Shown here piece after piece: positions 34,855-45,782 of a DNA stretch of 64,000 nucleotides. Within the stretch, counting starts at the first letter, position 1. The number at the start of each line of letters is the position of its first letter. Made by a program: the position numbers and the translations under genes. The stretch lies in the NCBI GenBank assembly GCA_036362985.1, contig JAYGXS010000002.1:9905293-9969292 (forward strand), read 5' to 3'. Source of the DNA: Ligula intestinalis (Eukaryota > Platyhelminthes > Cestoda > Diphyllobothriidea > Diphyllobothriidae). The notes under the pieces are model-generated. The model ran no database searches, had not been told where the DNA came from, and saw nothing but the letters and a program-made list of their open reading frames with translations.

Positions 34855-35050
34855 GACTCCCGGCTGAGCCTCGTAGCTCAAAGGGTTATTGTATTCACCG
34901 ACCATGACGAGAGAGACTGGCCACGAATGCCATCTGTCTAGACTACTAGCCACTGTTCGGCTTCTGACGGAGCTCCAGAATGAGCTTCAGGGCAGAGCAA
35001 GACGAGTATATTTCATTAGCGATTGGTGAATTTTAATCAACGAGCGTCAC
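34855..35050 (+). repeat. SINE-A/SINE-B chimera
   Basis: A SINE-A-type A-box head (GAGCCTCGTAGCTCAAAGGG) is followed by a SINE-B-type body ('gactactagccactg', 'atgagcttcagggc', 'gattggtgaattttaatcaa'). The B-box and the middle of both families are missing at the junction. Confidence 0.5.
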
Positions 35051-35714
35051 GTCCCAATGATGTCCCACTTTTTTCACAGTTCTTTTTATTTTTACCGATT
35101 AGATCGGCAGTATAACGATGGGATCTCTCCTTCAACTCCAATAAGTGAACGCCTTCTTGGGGAAATTCTAAAGGACAAAGTTGATTCGGTGACACAAGAC
35201 CTCTAAAGGCCTATAAGCAGATTGCTATCACTTCAGCCTAGTTTATTGCTTGTAAAATATCCTATTAAAATTGACTCGTATCATGTAGCGTTAAATTTTG
35301 CTTTAAAGGGTAAGGTAAGGGTGCAAGTTATTTTTGGGCACCTTACTCAGTGGAGTATCTATAGAAATAATTAGAACAAGTGTATTCAGTAATAAAACGT
35401 CAGAAGCGAAAAATAGTTCAGCTCCTAATTAACCGAGGTGGACTTAAGTGCCCTGCAGATAGCGTACAAGATCTGTCTTGCAAAAATGGCAGCCCGAGAA
35501 GTTTGTAACAAGATACATGTAAAAGCGGATGTACCAACAGCTGGGCTGAAAAAGCCTGCTCCTTAACTTGCCAATTCGAAAAACACGCGACTGATAGACT
35601 GTTATATCGTCGCCTGGATTCCCATTATTTCTTGCGCGCACCCCGTGGTGAAGATAAAAAATGCACCCAGGCCATTTCCTTCAGGTTACCCAAAATGTTT
35701 CGCTGAGGCCCCTC
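35051..35714. other. No recognised feature
   Basis: No match to any family in the window. Confidence 0.4.
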
Positions 35715-36030
35715 AGATCTCTAAATCAGTGGAGTCTTTCGACATCGGAAGGCATAAACGTGCGGTTTGAATCCCAACGGGGTCACTAATAACGTGAATA
35801 ATGGTAAAGGGGTTTTGGCAGATTNNNNNNNNNNGAGTACGGCCAATGCCGCGAGAATTCCCCGCCGCGGGCGATTTGGACTGGATTTTTGACAAAATCT
35901 GTGGGTCGACCGACCGGTTGACAGCTTGGTGCTGTCCACATTAAGCGGTGGCTGTCCGGATTAACCGGAGGATTTTACTATGGAGAAATTCCGTTCCTGG
36001 CCAACTGTCCACAGTAAACGGACTCCACTG
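35715..36030. mobile_element. DNA-transposon end with subterminal repeats, mixed with SINE debris
   Basis: Both ends of the interval carry CAGTGGAGTC (plus strand at 35728; minus strand ending at 36030, followed by TA). Inside the right end are three spaced copies of CTGTCC-N4-5-TAA-N-CGG at 35932-35948, 35952-35968 and 36005-36021. Such repeats near an inverted terminus suit transposase binding sites of a cut-and-paste transposon; a pogo/mariner-like type is a guess from the CAGT ends and flanking TA. B-box-like GGTTTGAATCCC and the SINE-A end 'ggggttttggcagatt' lie near the gap. Confidence 0.4.
35825..35834. other. Assembly gap (10 N)
   Basis: Ten N characters. Frames running through them are artefacts, and the true gap size is unknown. 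Confidence 0.99.
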
Positions 36031-37190
36031 TATTATGTTAAACTATTTTATAAAAAATGCGCATTCTATTGTGCCTTCTGAAGCATCTTGCCACCATTTA
36101 AACAATCCTTACTTATAGTATGTTCCTCTGAAGCTCTGTTTCACTGTCGATCCAAGAAAAGTATATGTTTCTTCTTCTTTTTGGGTCTCAATAAGTTCTA
36201 AACTCTACAAATGAATGCATTTTGACTGAGCGTATACAATTTTTCAAAGCTATAACTTTAAACGCGGCGAATTGCTGGCACTCGTCTAAAAAAAGGCGTC
36301 ATTGCAATTAGCGTACCTCTTTCCCGGTACCTCTACTGACATCCTGCCGCTAGAAATATTCTTCAACCGAACTTAGTTGCCCATTAGCCAGGCCGGAAGA
36401 AAAGGAAATGACAAATGTGACAATTTTGGAGCCGATGGTGCCATGGAAGTTAACACTGTCTCGACATCCCCAGCACAAATAGTAATCGGCGTGCTTCGGC
36501 AACACACTAAAAAATTACACTGTTGGACACGGTCAGTAATAATCACTTGCACTATTTTGACTTGAATCACTACCTGCGCAGTAGAGGGCAAAAATAAAGC
36601 AATGCCAACTTATTCCTGAAATCATGGTCAGATAGCACAAAGGTATGAAGCCCTACCTATAGAGTTTGATAATAATGTGGGTAGCTCCCTATATAAAGAG
36701 GAACAAGCAGAGGATATTTCTGAAAACTCGTAAGAATAAGTTGTTTTCAGGCTGTAGCTAGTGATTTAGAACATCATGTGGCTTCCGGTCTGGATGCAAC
36801 AGCGTCTACGCGTTCCACAACCACCCTGCTTCGTGATACTCACCGAAGTTCGGGGCGAGCGGCACTGATATCACACACCTGAGAACGCCACAAAAGCCAC
36901 ATAAAGAAGGACCCATTGTAGCCAGACTCTAAGTCCTTAGAGGAAGACGGAATTACCGCCTGTTAGTGAGCAACCTCCCCGCCCAAGATCGCTAGCACGT
37001 CGCAATAGAGTCCAACACGTTAGATGATAGGATGATCTGGTAGGTCGTCTTGAGGGTGGATTTGCCAGTGTTAGCGCCTCTCCCCTTCCTAATGTCAGCT
37101 CTCCGAACCTGTCAATGGACTGTGGACATGTAGTGGCCCAAGTCCGTGCAGACCCTCATGTGATGTCAAGTCTCGACCTACCTTACGGAC
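36031..37190. other. No recognised gene
   Basis: Complementary frames at 36373-36591 mirror each other and show no domain. GC content rises from about 36.78 kb toward the R4 field. Confidence 0.42.
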
Positions 37191-37520
37191 AGCCGCTACG
37201 GACAGCCGCTATGGACACTCAGTGCTGCTAAGGTACGCCCATGTCTCCGCCTGCTCATGCGGTCTTGCCAATCACCCATCAGGGCTGACTCACACAAATG
37301 TCGTTCCAGATGCTGTGGAGATTCCCGCGGTCACCTCACTTCAGACGCGTCACTCTAGCCAGTGGTTATTCGTCCGTCTGACAGTCAATTTACCACTGCC
37401 TACTCTCCTCTTCCCTCTGTATAGAATCTGACCTCCCAGGACTTTTCATCTCCCAAGGAGCCGGGCATGAAGGTCGCAGTTGCTAGGGTTAAAAGTACTT
37501 AACACTCCCCCCCCCTGCGA
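37191..37520 (+). repeat. Repeat R4, copy A (first half only)
   Basis: It begins with a short tandem duplication (ACGGACAGCCGCT twice, 37191-37210) and continues with family blocks 'gattcccgcggtcacctc', 'cgtctgacagtcaattt', 'ccgggcatgaaggtcgcag' and 'gttgctagggtt'. Copies B and D share these blocks in order. A poly-C run lies near 37507. Confidence 0.6.
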
Positions 37521-37659
37521 GAGAAGAAACTGAACACAGGGACTTATACGAGTGTCGTATGGCGCCTCATAGCATTTCTACAGGATGACGCTCACGCTAC
37601 CAAAGGGAAAGAAAGAAAAAGGTAAATCACTTTAGTCGAAGTGACTGGTTGGGTAACTG

Positions 37660-38810
37660 GTGGAAGGAAATCGCGTCAATCCCCATGCCGCTTGTTTAGG
37701 CAGAGAGAGGGGTGTTTTTACTGTAATATTTCGACACTCACATACGCAGGTGGGCCGTGGCGTGCAGGGAAACGGGAAAAGGATTGATGGGACATTCTCA
37801 GTGCGTTTAGGATCTGGCGTGCAGTCGTTGGCTGTCATCGCCGTACCCGGATTGACAGTTGTGGTCCTAGGCGGGCAATTTTGTTTCCTCTCGTTTGTCT
37901 GTCCGCCTATTTTCTCGTCATCCCGCAAAATGTTGGTTGCTATGGCAGCACTGACAATTGTGCCCTCGTCAGATCTTGATTGAAGTTTGGCTACGTGCGT
38001 GTCCGGCATATTCTTGCTCGTGATTGGATTCACGTGCCGCTTTGAATCAATCCTGCTCTTTTTTGTTAAGATGAGTCCGGATAGGTTACACACAGCTGGT
38101 CTTGGAGATTTTCCCGCTGCACCAGGCCTCGGCTGTCACATTGCCTAAGCGGCCACTCCCCCAAACCCAGAAGTTGGGCTTTCTGGAAGGCGAATATAGT
38201 ATACAATCATTAAGCCCAAAGGGAGGGGTACTACCACAAGAGGACAAGTCAGGAGTTGTTTACCTTATTAGCGGTCTAGACTGTCTGATCACCTACTGCG
38301 ACATGACAGATAAACTACAAGCATCTTCTAGGTGTTAGCATAGTCAAGTCGCAAATGAAAAGATGTGTGATCGTATATCAATATGGGCAGCTCTGAAAAA
38401 ACCCATCAGTGCATAAGAGATCGGCTGAGCCGAAAACACGATGGTAAACGAAATAGTTGAATCCTGACAATTTGACGCCAACTCGATAGACCACAGAGTA
38501 AACCAACCGACAAGATACGAAGCCGTCAGACACCACTTGAACAAAAAAGAAGGGCGAGCGGGAAAATTGAGATAGAACAATCAACAGGGAGCCAGAAGAT
38601 TCTGTTTAAAACTAAGCATTAGCTACTATTTTCCATTTTCGATGATGCGCTCAAGTACGAGTCCGAAGCATCAGATGATCAAACCATCCTACCCAGACAT
38701 CGCCTTATTCTAGCCTTCCACACAATTGTGCGCAGATGTATGCAAATACAAGGGCCCATAAACCCCCTGGCCTTTAAACATTGGCACGCAGAAGGCAACA
38801 GTTAACAATC
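37660..38810 (+). repeat. PLE-containing composite block, copy 1
   Basis: From about 37930 ('ttggttgctatggcagcac', 'caattgtgccctcgtcagat') to about 38810 ('cacgcagaaggcaacagtt') it aligns with 41030-41710. It contains a GIY-YIG remnant. A 153-codon minus-strand frame (37632-38093) overlaps the block; it has no recognised domain and is not kept open in the second copy. Confidence 0.58.
38205..38600 (+). pseudogene. PLE GIY-YIG remnant
   Basis: The plus strand reads LPQEDKSGVVYLISGLDCLI followed by TYCDMTDK. This corresponds to the 'P.EDKSGVVY.I.C.DC...Y.GMT' start of PLE GIY-YIG domains, with Tyr-Cys in place of Tyr-Val/Ile-Gly. A stop at about 38336 and frameshifts follow. The distal part matches the tail in the copy at 41.2-41.5 kb. 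Confidence 0.55.
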
Positions 38811-38904
38811 AAATGGCACCAGAGACAGATAAGACAGGGTTGTGGCTCATTCCGTACAGGCTCACTGCCACCAATGACTGCACATGCACTGGACACCTAC
38901 ACCC

Positions 38905-39735
38905 GTCCATCTAGCCAATCCATCTGACTAGTCACCTGTCAAGGCTGACCCACACAGAGGCCGATCCAGACGCTGTGGCGATTCCCGCAGTCACCTCACT
39001 TCAGATGCGGTGCTGTGGCCGGTGGTTGTTCGCTCGTCTGACAGTCAATTTTCTACTGCCTATTTTCCTCCTCCTTATGTACAGAATAAACTGTTCCTTC
39101 CACTCTGGACTCCCATTTATTGTCTTAACCTAAGGAACTGGGCCTGAAGACCGCGGTCGCTAGGGTTTAACTTACTGAACATCCAGTGATATGAGGACTC
39201 CACATCACCATCAATGATGCTCAATTCGCCATCGCCGACAAATCTGCATACCTAGGCAGCTTCGTCTACCAAACCGTCAGCACCAAAGGCAAACGTTATC
39301 CGGGTTGCGCTGCCATAACCAATGCCGAACATTGGAGGGAGGTTGCAGGCTTAGAGGCGGCACCGCTCGCGCCAGTCATCTGCGTGGCCCCCCCCCCCTC
39401 TTATCTGGTGTACTTGACGGTGGCATGGGAACAGACCTGTGAAAGGAAAAGAGTGTACGGTAGATTCAACGCAAGTCTACTATCACTTAAATCTAATTCA
39501 CGCGCAAGTCACCGTCCCTACATCACCCTGCTGTGGAGGGCATGGTCGAACTATTGTCGGATAACGCAGGTCGAACTGTCAGCCATCTTTTCCCGTCAGA
39601 GCTCTAATGGGTGGAGTATGGAGCTACGTTTTGGTTCCCCGAGGATATTGCCTGGCTAGGCGACCGGGCCTAAATACCGCAGTTGCTAGCGTTTAACTTA
39701 CCTAACCCCCTGCGATAAGAGGACCCCACCTCACC
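38905..39735 (+). repeat. Repeat R4, copy B (most complete)
   Basis: First half: 'gattcccgcagtcacctcac', 'cgtctgacagtcaatttt', 'gggcctgaagaccgcgg'. Second half: a LINE-like peptide DKSAYLGSFVYQTVSTKGKR, resembling the FxYLGS motif downstream of RT in non-LTR elements, then a segment coding CERKRVYGRFNASLLSLKS. The end at 39660-39735 restarts the first-half terminus and runs into a PLE copy. No continuous ORF is present. Confidence 0.6.
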
Positions 39736-40330
39736 TTTCATGAGACCCAATTCGCCAACGTTGACAAATCTGTATGTTGGCGAGAGCGTCAAAAAGCCTG
39801 CCATCTTAACCGCAGAAAATAAAGACGTTTTCATAAGACTGCCTTTCCTATGCGTTGCAACAAGCGAGCTGGTCAGACGACGCCTGCGAACTGCAATCGC
39901 AAGCGCTTTCCCAGCAGCAAACTTACGGGTGGTCTTCACGAACTCTTCCCTGCTACGATTGGGAGGTAAAGGCTGACTCCCGTTGAAGGCCACATTCATG
40001 TTTATTTACTCTTTCACTTGCTCTTGTGGAACAGGATATATAGACCGAACAACAAAGTGCCTGGAAAAGAGGATACTTGAGCACATACCAGCTCGGTTAA
40101 GTAAAAGTTAAACTAGATCAATCTCGAGTTCTATTCTCGCACATCTCGTCGATGCGAATCATCGAGATGATACTAACAAAGCCTTTCAGGTTGTCTACCG
40201 GACACCAGCTCAATTTTCCAAGGGCCTACGCTAACGGGTGCTTGCAACAGCTGAATCAGTGGCTATAATGCTAGCTAAACTAGCGCTGTGTTGTCAGAAG
40301 ACGCTGACAGAATCCCTTGCACTTCCGTGG
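39736..40330 (+). pseudogene. PLE linker and GIY-YIG endonuclease, two stops
   Basis: The plus strand reads RLPFLC...SELVRRRLRTAI and FPAANLRVVFTNSSLLRL, the linker normally found between RT and GIY-YIG, then a TGA near 39974. It continues FIYSFTCSCGTGYIDRTTKC, LEKRILEHIPARLS, a TAA near 40109, SSSILAHLVDANHRD and NKAFQVVYRTPAQFSKGLR. The SCG..YI.RT...L..R..EH motif is diagnostic. YIG has become YID, and two stops disable it. Confidence 0.68.
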
Positions 40331-40619
40331 CCGACCCCGACGACAGGTGAAGATTTTATTTCGCCCCCACCCCCTACTGACAGTCGATCGCTTCGTGCAA
40401 ATTGCAGCAATTATTCCTCCGTGTATCTGACCTCTGATCAACGCCCATACACTAATCTTATTCCCTTGCTTCCACCCCTTCCCCCAATACACGAACCTCT
40501 ACACACCGACCCCGCCATGCGGGCGACGCGTAAACGATGAATTAAAATCAGACTATATTTATTAACCCTGTCTAACTGTACCGTTTTAATCACCCCTGCA
40601 AATGTTCTGGCCTGACGTT
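40331..40619. other. No recognised feature
   Basis: C-rich sequence without a family match. Confidence 0.4.
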
Positions 40620-41025
40620 GATCTGCTGACAACACTGTGTTTGCCAACTTGACTTCTCAAATCTGTATACTTAGACAGATTCGTGCTGCAAAACGTCAGG
40701 ATCGGCTGCAGACGGTATCCGGGTTGCGCTCCCATAACAAAGGCCGAACATTGGCGGGGGGTGGCCCGCTTAGAGGCGGCTCCACTCGCGCCAACCGTCT
40801 GCCTTCCCTTTCGCCGGCTAGTGAAAGGAAGAGAGATGCTGCACAAGTCTACTGTCACTCAAATCTAATTCACGCGCAGATCACCGTCCCAGAACCCCCC
40901 CTCCCCTGCTGTGGAGTGAACGGTCGTACTGTCGTCGGATAACAACGGTCGGGCTGTCAGCCGTCTTTTCCCGTAAGAGCTCTAATGGGGTGGAGTACGG
41001 AGGTATATTTTGGAGTGGTGGTTGC
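40620..41025 (+). repeat. Repeat R4, copy C (second half only)
   Basis: It starts near the 'caaatctgtatacttagaca' equivalent of the YLGS segment, then 'tatccgggttgcgct', 'ccgaacattgg', 'gaaaggaagagag' and 'gtctactgtcactcaaat'. It ends at 'gtggagtacggagg', where the GIY-YIG composite block begins. Confidence 0.57.
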
Positions 41026-41149
41026 TGTGGCATCACTGGCAATTGTGCCCTCGTCAGATCCAGATTGTAGTTGGGCTACGTACGCTCCCGGCATATGCTT
41101 GCTCGTGATCGGTTCCCGTGCCACTTGGGTCCACTCCTGCTTTTTCCTT

Positions 41150-41530
41150 CTTTGAGATGAGAGGGCGACTATTGCAGGGGGAGACTTCAGAGGTTTTTTG
41201 CCTTATCAGCTGTCTAGACTGTCCGGCCACATGACAGACAAAGGAGAAGCATCCCGTAGGCATTAGTGAAGTGAAAATATGTGTGATTGTATATAACCGT
41301 GGGCATGTCTGAAACTACCATCAATTCGGCTTTGACAGTGCACAAGAGATCGGCTGAGCAGAAAACAGAAACAGTCGAACCCTTAATATCTGACGCCAAC
41401 TCGAGAAACCGCAGGAACAACCGACCGATGGTATACGAAGCCGTCATACACCCCTTGAGCAAAAAAGACGAGGGCTTATCAGGAAGAATGAAACCGAGCA
41501 ACCAACAGGGACCAAGACGGTTCTGTTTAA
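41150..41530 (+). pseudogene. PLE GIY-YIG remnant, second copy of the composite block
   Basis: Frame-shifted pieces read FLPYQLSRLSGHMTDK at the start and TVHKRSAEQKTETVEPLISD then ANSRNRRNNRPMVYEAVIHP at the end. This matches 38.26-38.6 kb. The SDANSR...YEA...HPL.KK pattern resembles the conserved Glu region ending PLE GIY-YIG domains. The first half is deleted around the second catalytic tyrosine. Confidence 0.5.
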
Positions 41531-41714
41531 AACTGCGAATTAGCTATTTTATTCTAATTTCGATGATGCACTCAATTACGAGTGCAAGATTTCAGATGAG
41601 TAGACCATTTTACCCATCCTTCTACACACAGTTCTGTGTACATGTATGCGAATGCAAGGGAACATAGACCCCCTCACCTTTGAACACTAGCACGCAGAAG
41701 GCAACAGTTGACAC

Positions 41715-42435
41715 TTAGCCAATGCGTCTGACTAATCACCTGTCAACGCTGATTCACACAGAGGCCGCTCCAGACGCTGTGACGATTCCCGCGGTCACCT
41801 CACTTCAGATGCGGCGCTGTGACCGGCGGTTGCTTGCCCGTCTGACAGTCAAATTCCTCCTGCTTATTCTTCTCTTCCTTCTGTAGAGAATAAACTGGCC
41901 TCCCATGACGTATTTTCACCTAAGGTACCGGGCCTGAAGACCGCAGTTGCTAGGGTTTAAATACCTTAACCTCCAGTGATAGGAGAATCCCACATCACCG
42001 TCGATTGGGCACAATTGGCCATCGTAGACAAATCTGCATTCCTAGGCAGCTTCGTCTACTAAAATGTCAGTATCGAAAGCAAACATTATCCGGGTTGCGC
42101 TGCCAGAACAAATGCGGAACATTGAGGGGAAAGGTGGCCCATTTAGAGGCGGCACAGCTCGCGCCATCCATCTGCGTGCCCCCCCCCTCTCCTCCAGTCT
42201 ACTTGACGTTGCCATGGGGACAGACCTGTGAAAGGAAGAGAGTGTGTGGTAGATTTATCGCAAGTCTACTCTCACTTCAATCTACTTCACACGCGAGCCA
42301 CCGTCCCTGCACGGTCAAACTGTCGTCGGATAACAACGGTTGGGCTGTCAGCCCTCTTCTCCCGTTTGAGCTCTTGTGGGTGGACTATGGAGCTAGACGT
42401 CGGTTCTCAGGCCTATTGCCTGGCTGCTAAACTTT
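41715..42435 (+). repeat. Repeat R4, copy D
   Basis: It carries both halves, in the order of copy B: 'gattcccgcggtcacctc', 'gggcctgaagaccgcag', 'caaatctgcattcctaggca', 'tatccgggttgcgctgcc', 'gaaaggaagagagtgtgtgg' and 'ctgtcagccctcttctcccg'. It is joined directly to the preceding GIY-YIG block through 'cagaaggcaacagttga', exactly as at 38.8-38.9 kb. Confidence 0.6.
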
Positions 42436-43140
42436 CAGATTAGCTATTATTAGTTATAACACGAGCAGTTTCTGCTGCATTATGCACAGAAAATGCAAGC
42501 TTTCATCATTTTCGGTGCAGTAAGTTACGCTCCATCTACACAGTTTCAAAAGCAAAAAGGTCTCATCGCTAAGCGGGTTGACAACCTAACAGAGAATGCT
42601 GCGTGTGCCAGGACGCACAGACCCACGCGTTACAACACACTTCAGCGGAGCTCAAGTCAACTCGGTTCTCAAAAAGTGTTTGGTCCCGCCCACGAAAAGC
42701 AGGGGAATGTGCCATGATAGGAACAAAAATGTATGCCTCTGAGGGCGTCCCTAATGTGCGTGGAGGATATTTTAAAACGCATGCCACCTAACCGTTAGCT
42801 AAAAATGGTCGTGTGCAAGTGAAATCAATGCAAAATTCTGAGCTGTGGGGTATAAATTCCCTCCTTACGCGGACATCGAGGGATTAGCATGCATGGAGTG
42901 TTTGGCTTTAAACATTTCTTTTTATCAATCCTAGAACATCGCTCCACCATACTCTTCGAGGGTGGCCGAATATCTTTACTCCTTTGCGGTGAATTTGAAT
43001 TTATTTTAGGCAATGGGGAAGCAACATGCTTGAATTTATAGGAGACTCAACTCAATTGCTTTTCATGCACAAGGAGAAAGTGCACTATCGTTCATTGACA
43101 AATGAATATGCCAGAACATGTTTAAACAAATCCACCTGGA
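42436..43140. other. No recognised feature
   Basis: Mirror-image frames at 42569-42791 cancel each other. No repeat match found. Confidence 0.42.
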
Positions 43141-43144
43141 ATTA

Positions 43145-43470
43145 GAGTTCTCGAATATGTGGCCGCACACGAATTACAGGGAGCCTTGCGCTTAATTCCA
43201 AGCGATTTGAAATTTTAACGTTGTAGTTAGAATGTGGGAATCGGTGCACTTGCAGCCTTTCTAGCTCCATCGTTACGCCATGCATCGGGTCACATGACTT
43301 CAGGCAATCAAATGTGCCGCAAACTGCGCTAACACTCAACCCCATGCCAATAGGGGCGAATGTGCGAGTTCCAGGAAGCAGTTCAGAAAACGAAGATGTG
43401 ATCACTGGAACATGAGTTTTATTTTCCTGACGTTTTGGTTTCTGTCAAGAATCCTTAAGCATAGGTAATC
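43145..43470. mobile_element. PLE family 1 terminus (ribozyme strand -), with possible decayed coding tail
   Basis: At 43365-43460 the minus strand reads AAGGATTC, a decayed hairpin, then AAAACGTCAGG, 'aaaataaaactcatgttcca' and 'tgaactgcttcctggaactc', as at 6.25-6.37 kb. The adjoining 43145-43360 may be a decayed GIY-YIG tail on the plus strand (NSKRFEIL then NPMPIGANVRVPG), but this is weak. The CTGATGA box is lost. Confidence 0.45.
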
Positions 43471-43880
43471 GTAGGAAAGTCGGAGATATGCGCAGATTCT
43501 TGCAAGTGCACATACACCAGCAGTTCGATCGAAGCCCCTCTCGGACGCAGCTGCATGCTCGTCCAACGGTCAACTTCCGCCAGCCTATTCTCCACTACTT
43601 CTTTACAAAATACACTATTCCTCCTTTCTGGCGTCTCACTTTGCCTCCTTCCGCACGGAACCGGTCCTGAAAATCTTGGTGGCAATGGTTTTACCTAGTA
43701 ACGTAAACCACCGCGGTACCCCCCCTCCATGGAAATGAACGCAATTTCGCCCGTACTACGGTGGCCCTTCTCCTTTGTGCGTAAACTTCTGCGAGATTTT
43801 AAGTTAGGAGTGATTTATATGTAGCCCATAAAGAGGACACGAGAACATGAACTGCCCGCAAAACAGGTGTCTGGGGAAAA
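43471..43880. other. No recognised feature
   Basis: Mirror-image frames at 43455-43685 have no domain support. Confidence 0.4.
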
Positions 43881-44011
43881 TGTTTAGATTAAGGGTGAGC
43901 GCTACGGTTGTCATGGAGGTAAGTTAGAGTTGAGTTTAAGGTTGAGGTTAGCATCAGTGTTAAATTAAGAATAAGCTTTTATGATAGGGTAAGGATAAGG
44001 GCTGTGAGTAG
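43881..44011 (+). repeat. Degenerate TTAGGG-like tract
   Basis: Loose strings such as 'aggtaagttagagttgag', 'aaggttgaggttagcat' and 'agggtaaggataaggg' recur. They are too diverged to be a telomere and look like an old interstitial or satellite remnant. Similar tracts lie at 49.7-49.9 and 59.7-59.9 kb in the opposite orientation. Confidence 0.4.
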
Positions 44012-44215
44012 ATAGTATTGTCAGCAAAGACAAGGGAGACTGGAATGGCCATTTCCGGCTTATAAGTCATCATCAGCCAGCCATACATAATCACAAGCGG
44101 TGCAACACTCGAGCCCCGAGCTCGTGACCTTTCCGATCAGAGTCTAATGCTCTAACTACTGAACTACGGGTTCGTTGTCTTGGCAGTTTAGGTTGGGAGC
44201 TATTGACATCCATTG
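44012..44215 (-). repeat. SINE-B copy
   Basis: The tRNA-like head on the minus strand (GTAGTTCAGTAGTTAGAGCA; B-box-like ACGAGCTCGGGGC) is followed by 'ggctggctgatgatgac', 'ccggaaatggccattcc' and 'cttgtctttgctgac'. It pairs with the plus-strand body that follows. Confidence 0.65.
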
Positions 44216-44385
44216 ATGAACACTGACGCTGGGTATGGTCATTCCAGTCTCCCTTATCTTTGCCGACAATACTATCTGCCTTAGACTACTAACCACTACG
44301 GCTGTTGTCAGGGCCCGAGAAAAAAGACCCAATGCGGAGCGGGACAAGTGAGCTCCGTTAGCCGTCGGTGAACTTTCATCAATTA
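44216..44385 (+). repeat. SINE-B body
   Basis: The plus strand has 'cattccagtctcccttat', 'ctttgccgacaatactatct', 'ctactaaccactacggctg', 'gacccaatgcggagcggg' and 'cggtgaactttcatcaa'. It forms an inverted pair with 44012-44215. Confidence 0.6.
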
Positions 44386-44731
44386 GGGCTATTGTTTATT
44401 TTTGCATCTGGACCAGTGTTAGAGTTAGGATAAGGGAATCTCGTCTCTTGCTGAAACTGTGCTCAGAGTCACCTTTAATACTTTGATGGGTGCTCATATT
44501 TCCGTGTTCTGCTTAGGGGCCCATATAAGCTACCCTTTCCGAGTTTCGGGTGCAGCTTGCATTTCAAAAAGTTCAATTTGTGATCACCATTCTTTAAAAC
44601 AATATCTTTCTATGGGGTGATAGTGAGGAAACAACGGCAGTCTATGCAGCTAAAAGGCAACTTTGTGGAAACAAGGGTATTGGTGTAATGCAAAAGCGGG
44701 CGAGAATTAATCCCCTACAGTCGACTTATTT

Positions 44732-44772
44732 CTCCGAGCTTTTGGGTCCTTGTAGGAATCATCTTCAGTGAT
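44732..44772 (-). ncRNA. Hammerhead-ribozyme-like motif, PLE family 2, solo
   Basis: The minus strand has an intact CTGAAGA box (reverse complement at 44762-44768), GATTCCTACAAGGACCC as decayed helix II, and AAAAGCTC in place of GAAAGCTC. The 3' flank GGAGAAATAA resembles sister copies. No PLE coding sequence adjoins it. Confidence 0.42.
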
Positions 44773-44774
44773 TC

Positions 44775-45782
44775 AAAAAATAAGGCAAATTGATGAGTTG
44801 TGCAGATACTGTGCGTCTTTACACTTGGTAAGCCATCGCACCTCCCGGTACTAAGAAACACCATGGAAATGCCGTCAGTTTGTAAACCTTACAGCAACTC
44901 CTCTGTGTCCGCAAGGCTCTATCCATGCCCCCCCCCCGTGCACCCAACAATGACTCACTCCTACGCAGGGCTCGTTTGTGCTTCGGTGTTTGCGTGACTT
45001 ACCTACTTCCGGTCAAAGCTGCACCATCATCACCACCATAAGGAACAATGAAGCGTGGTATCTGACAAGGAACAACAGCTGGTCTTTGATCTGCATAACT
45101 GCTTTGCGCATTGACACGCAATCGTTTAGCGGCTGCTTCCGGCGCCATCAACTCTTTTGATTGAGTATGCTATTATACGGATTACGCCCTCATAATGGCC
45201 TTATATCTGCGACGTGCCTCTGAACGACCGAGCATGGCTTGGGTCCTACCCAGTGTTGAATCTTGGCATATCAGCGACATCTTATACCAACTCGATGTAG
45301 AGTTCAAACACCTGTGAAGACCGCACTACACTAAAGTTATTGCTTATTTTTTTATGCAACGACCATCTAGTTTTTGATTATATTGCTTCCTGTTTGTCTA
45401 ATTGTTTGATATTTGCCACTGTCGCATGATAGCTGATGCATTTTTAGTTGAAACTTCCTATTACATCTGGCTGCCGACAGGATCAAAGCTTCAATGAGTG
45501 CTTCTACTTATCATCTACGGACCATCAAAGGTATGCTGACTGAGCAAAGCTTAAAAGCAGAACACCCACTGAGAACTGGTGCATTTTGACGCTTCAAGAA
45601 TTTCACTTGCAACCCACTGACTGAGTACTGTCATAGACCAGGATCCTGCTTTCAATCCAGCTCCCTGTTTTATCCAGTTTCGAAAGTTTTGTTTTTACTA
45701 AGGTAGGACAGCAACGATTTGCGAAGAGTTCGACAGGACTGAAGAGAACACTAAATTAGTTTTATGGAGTAGGTGACAGCAG
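44775..45782. other. No recognised feature
   Basis: A poly-C run lies near 44929-44937. Short frames only. Confidence 0.42.

Noticed and set aside
35713..35939. Open frames across the N gap
   Set aside because: They contain unknown residues from the 10-N gap and cross SINE and transposon debris.
37632..38093. 153-codon minus-strand frame
   Set aside because: It lies in a composite repeat whose second copy (41.03-41.16 kb) covers only part of it, and no domain is recognisable.
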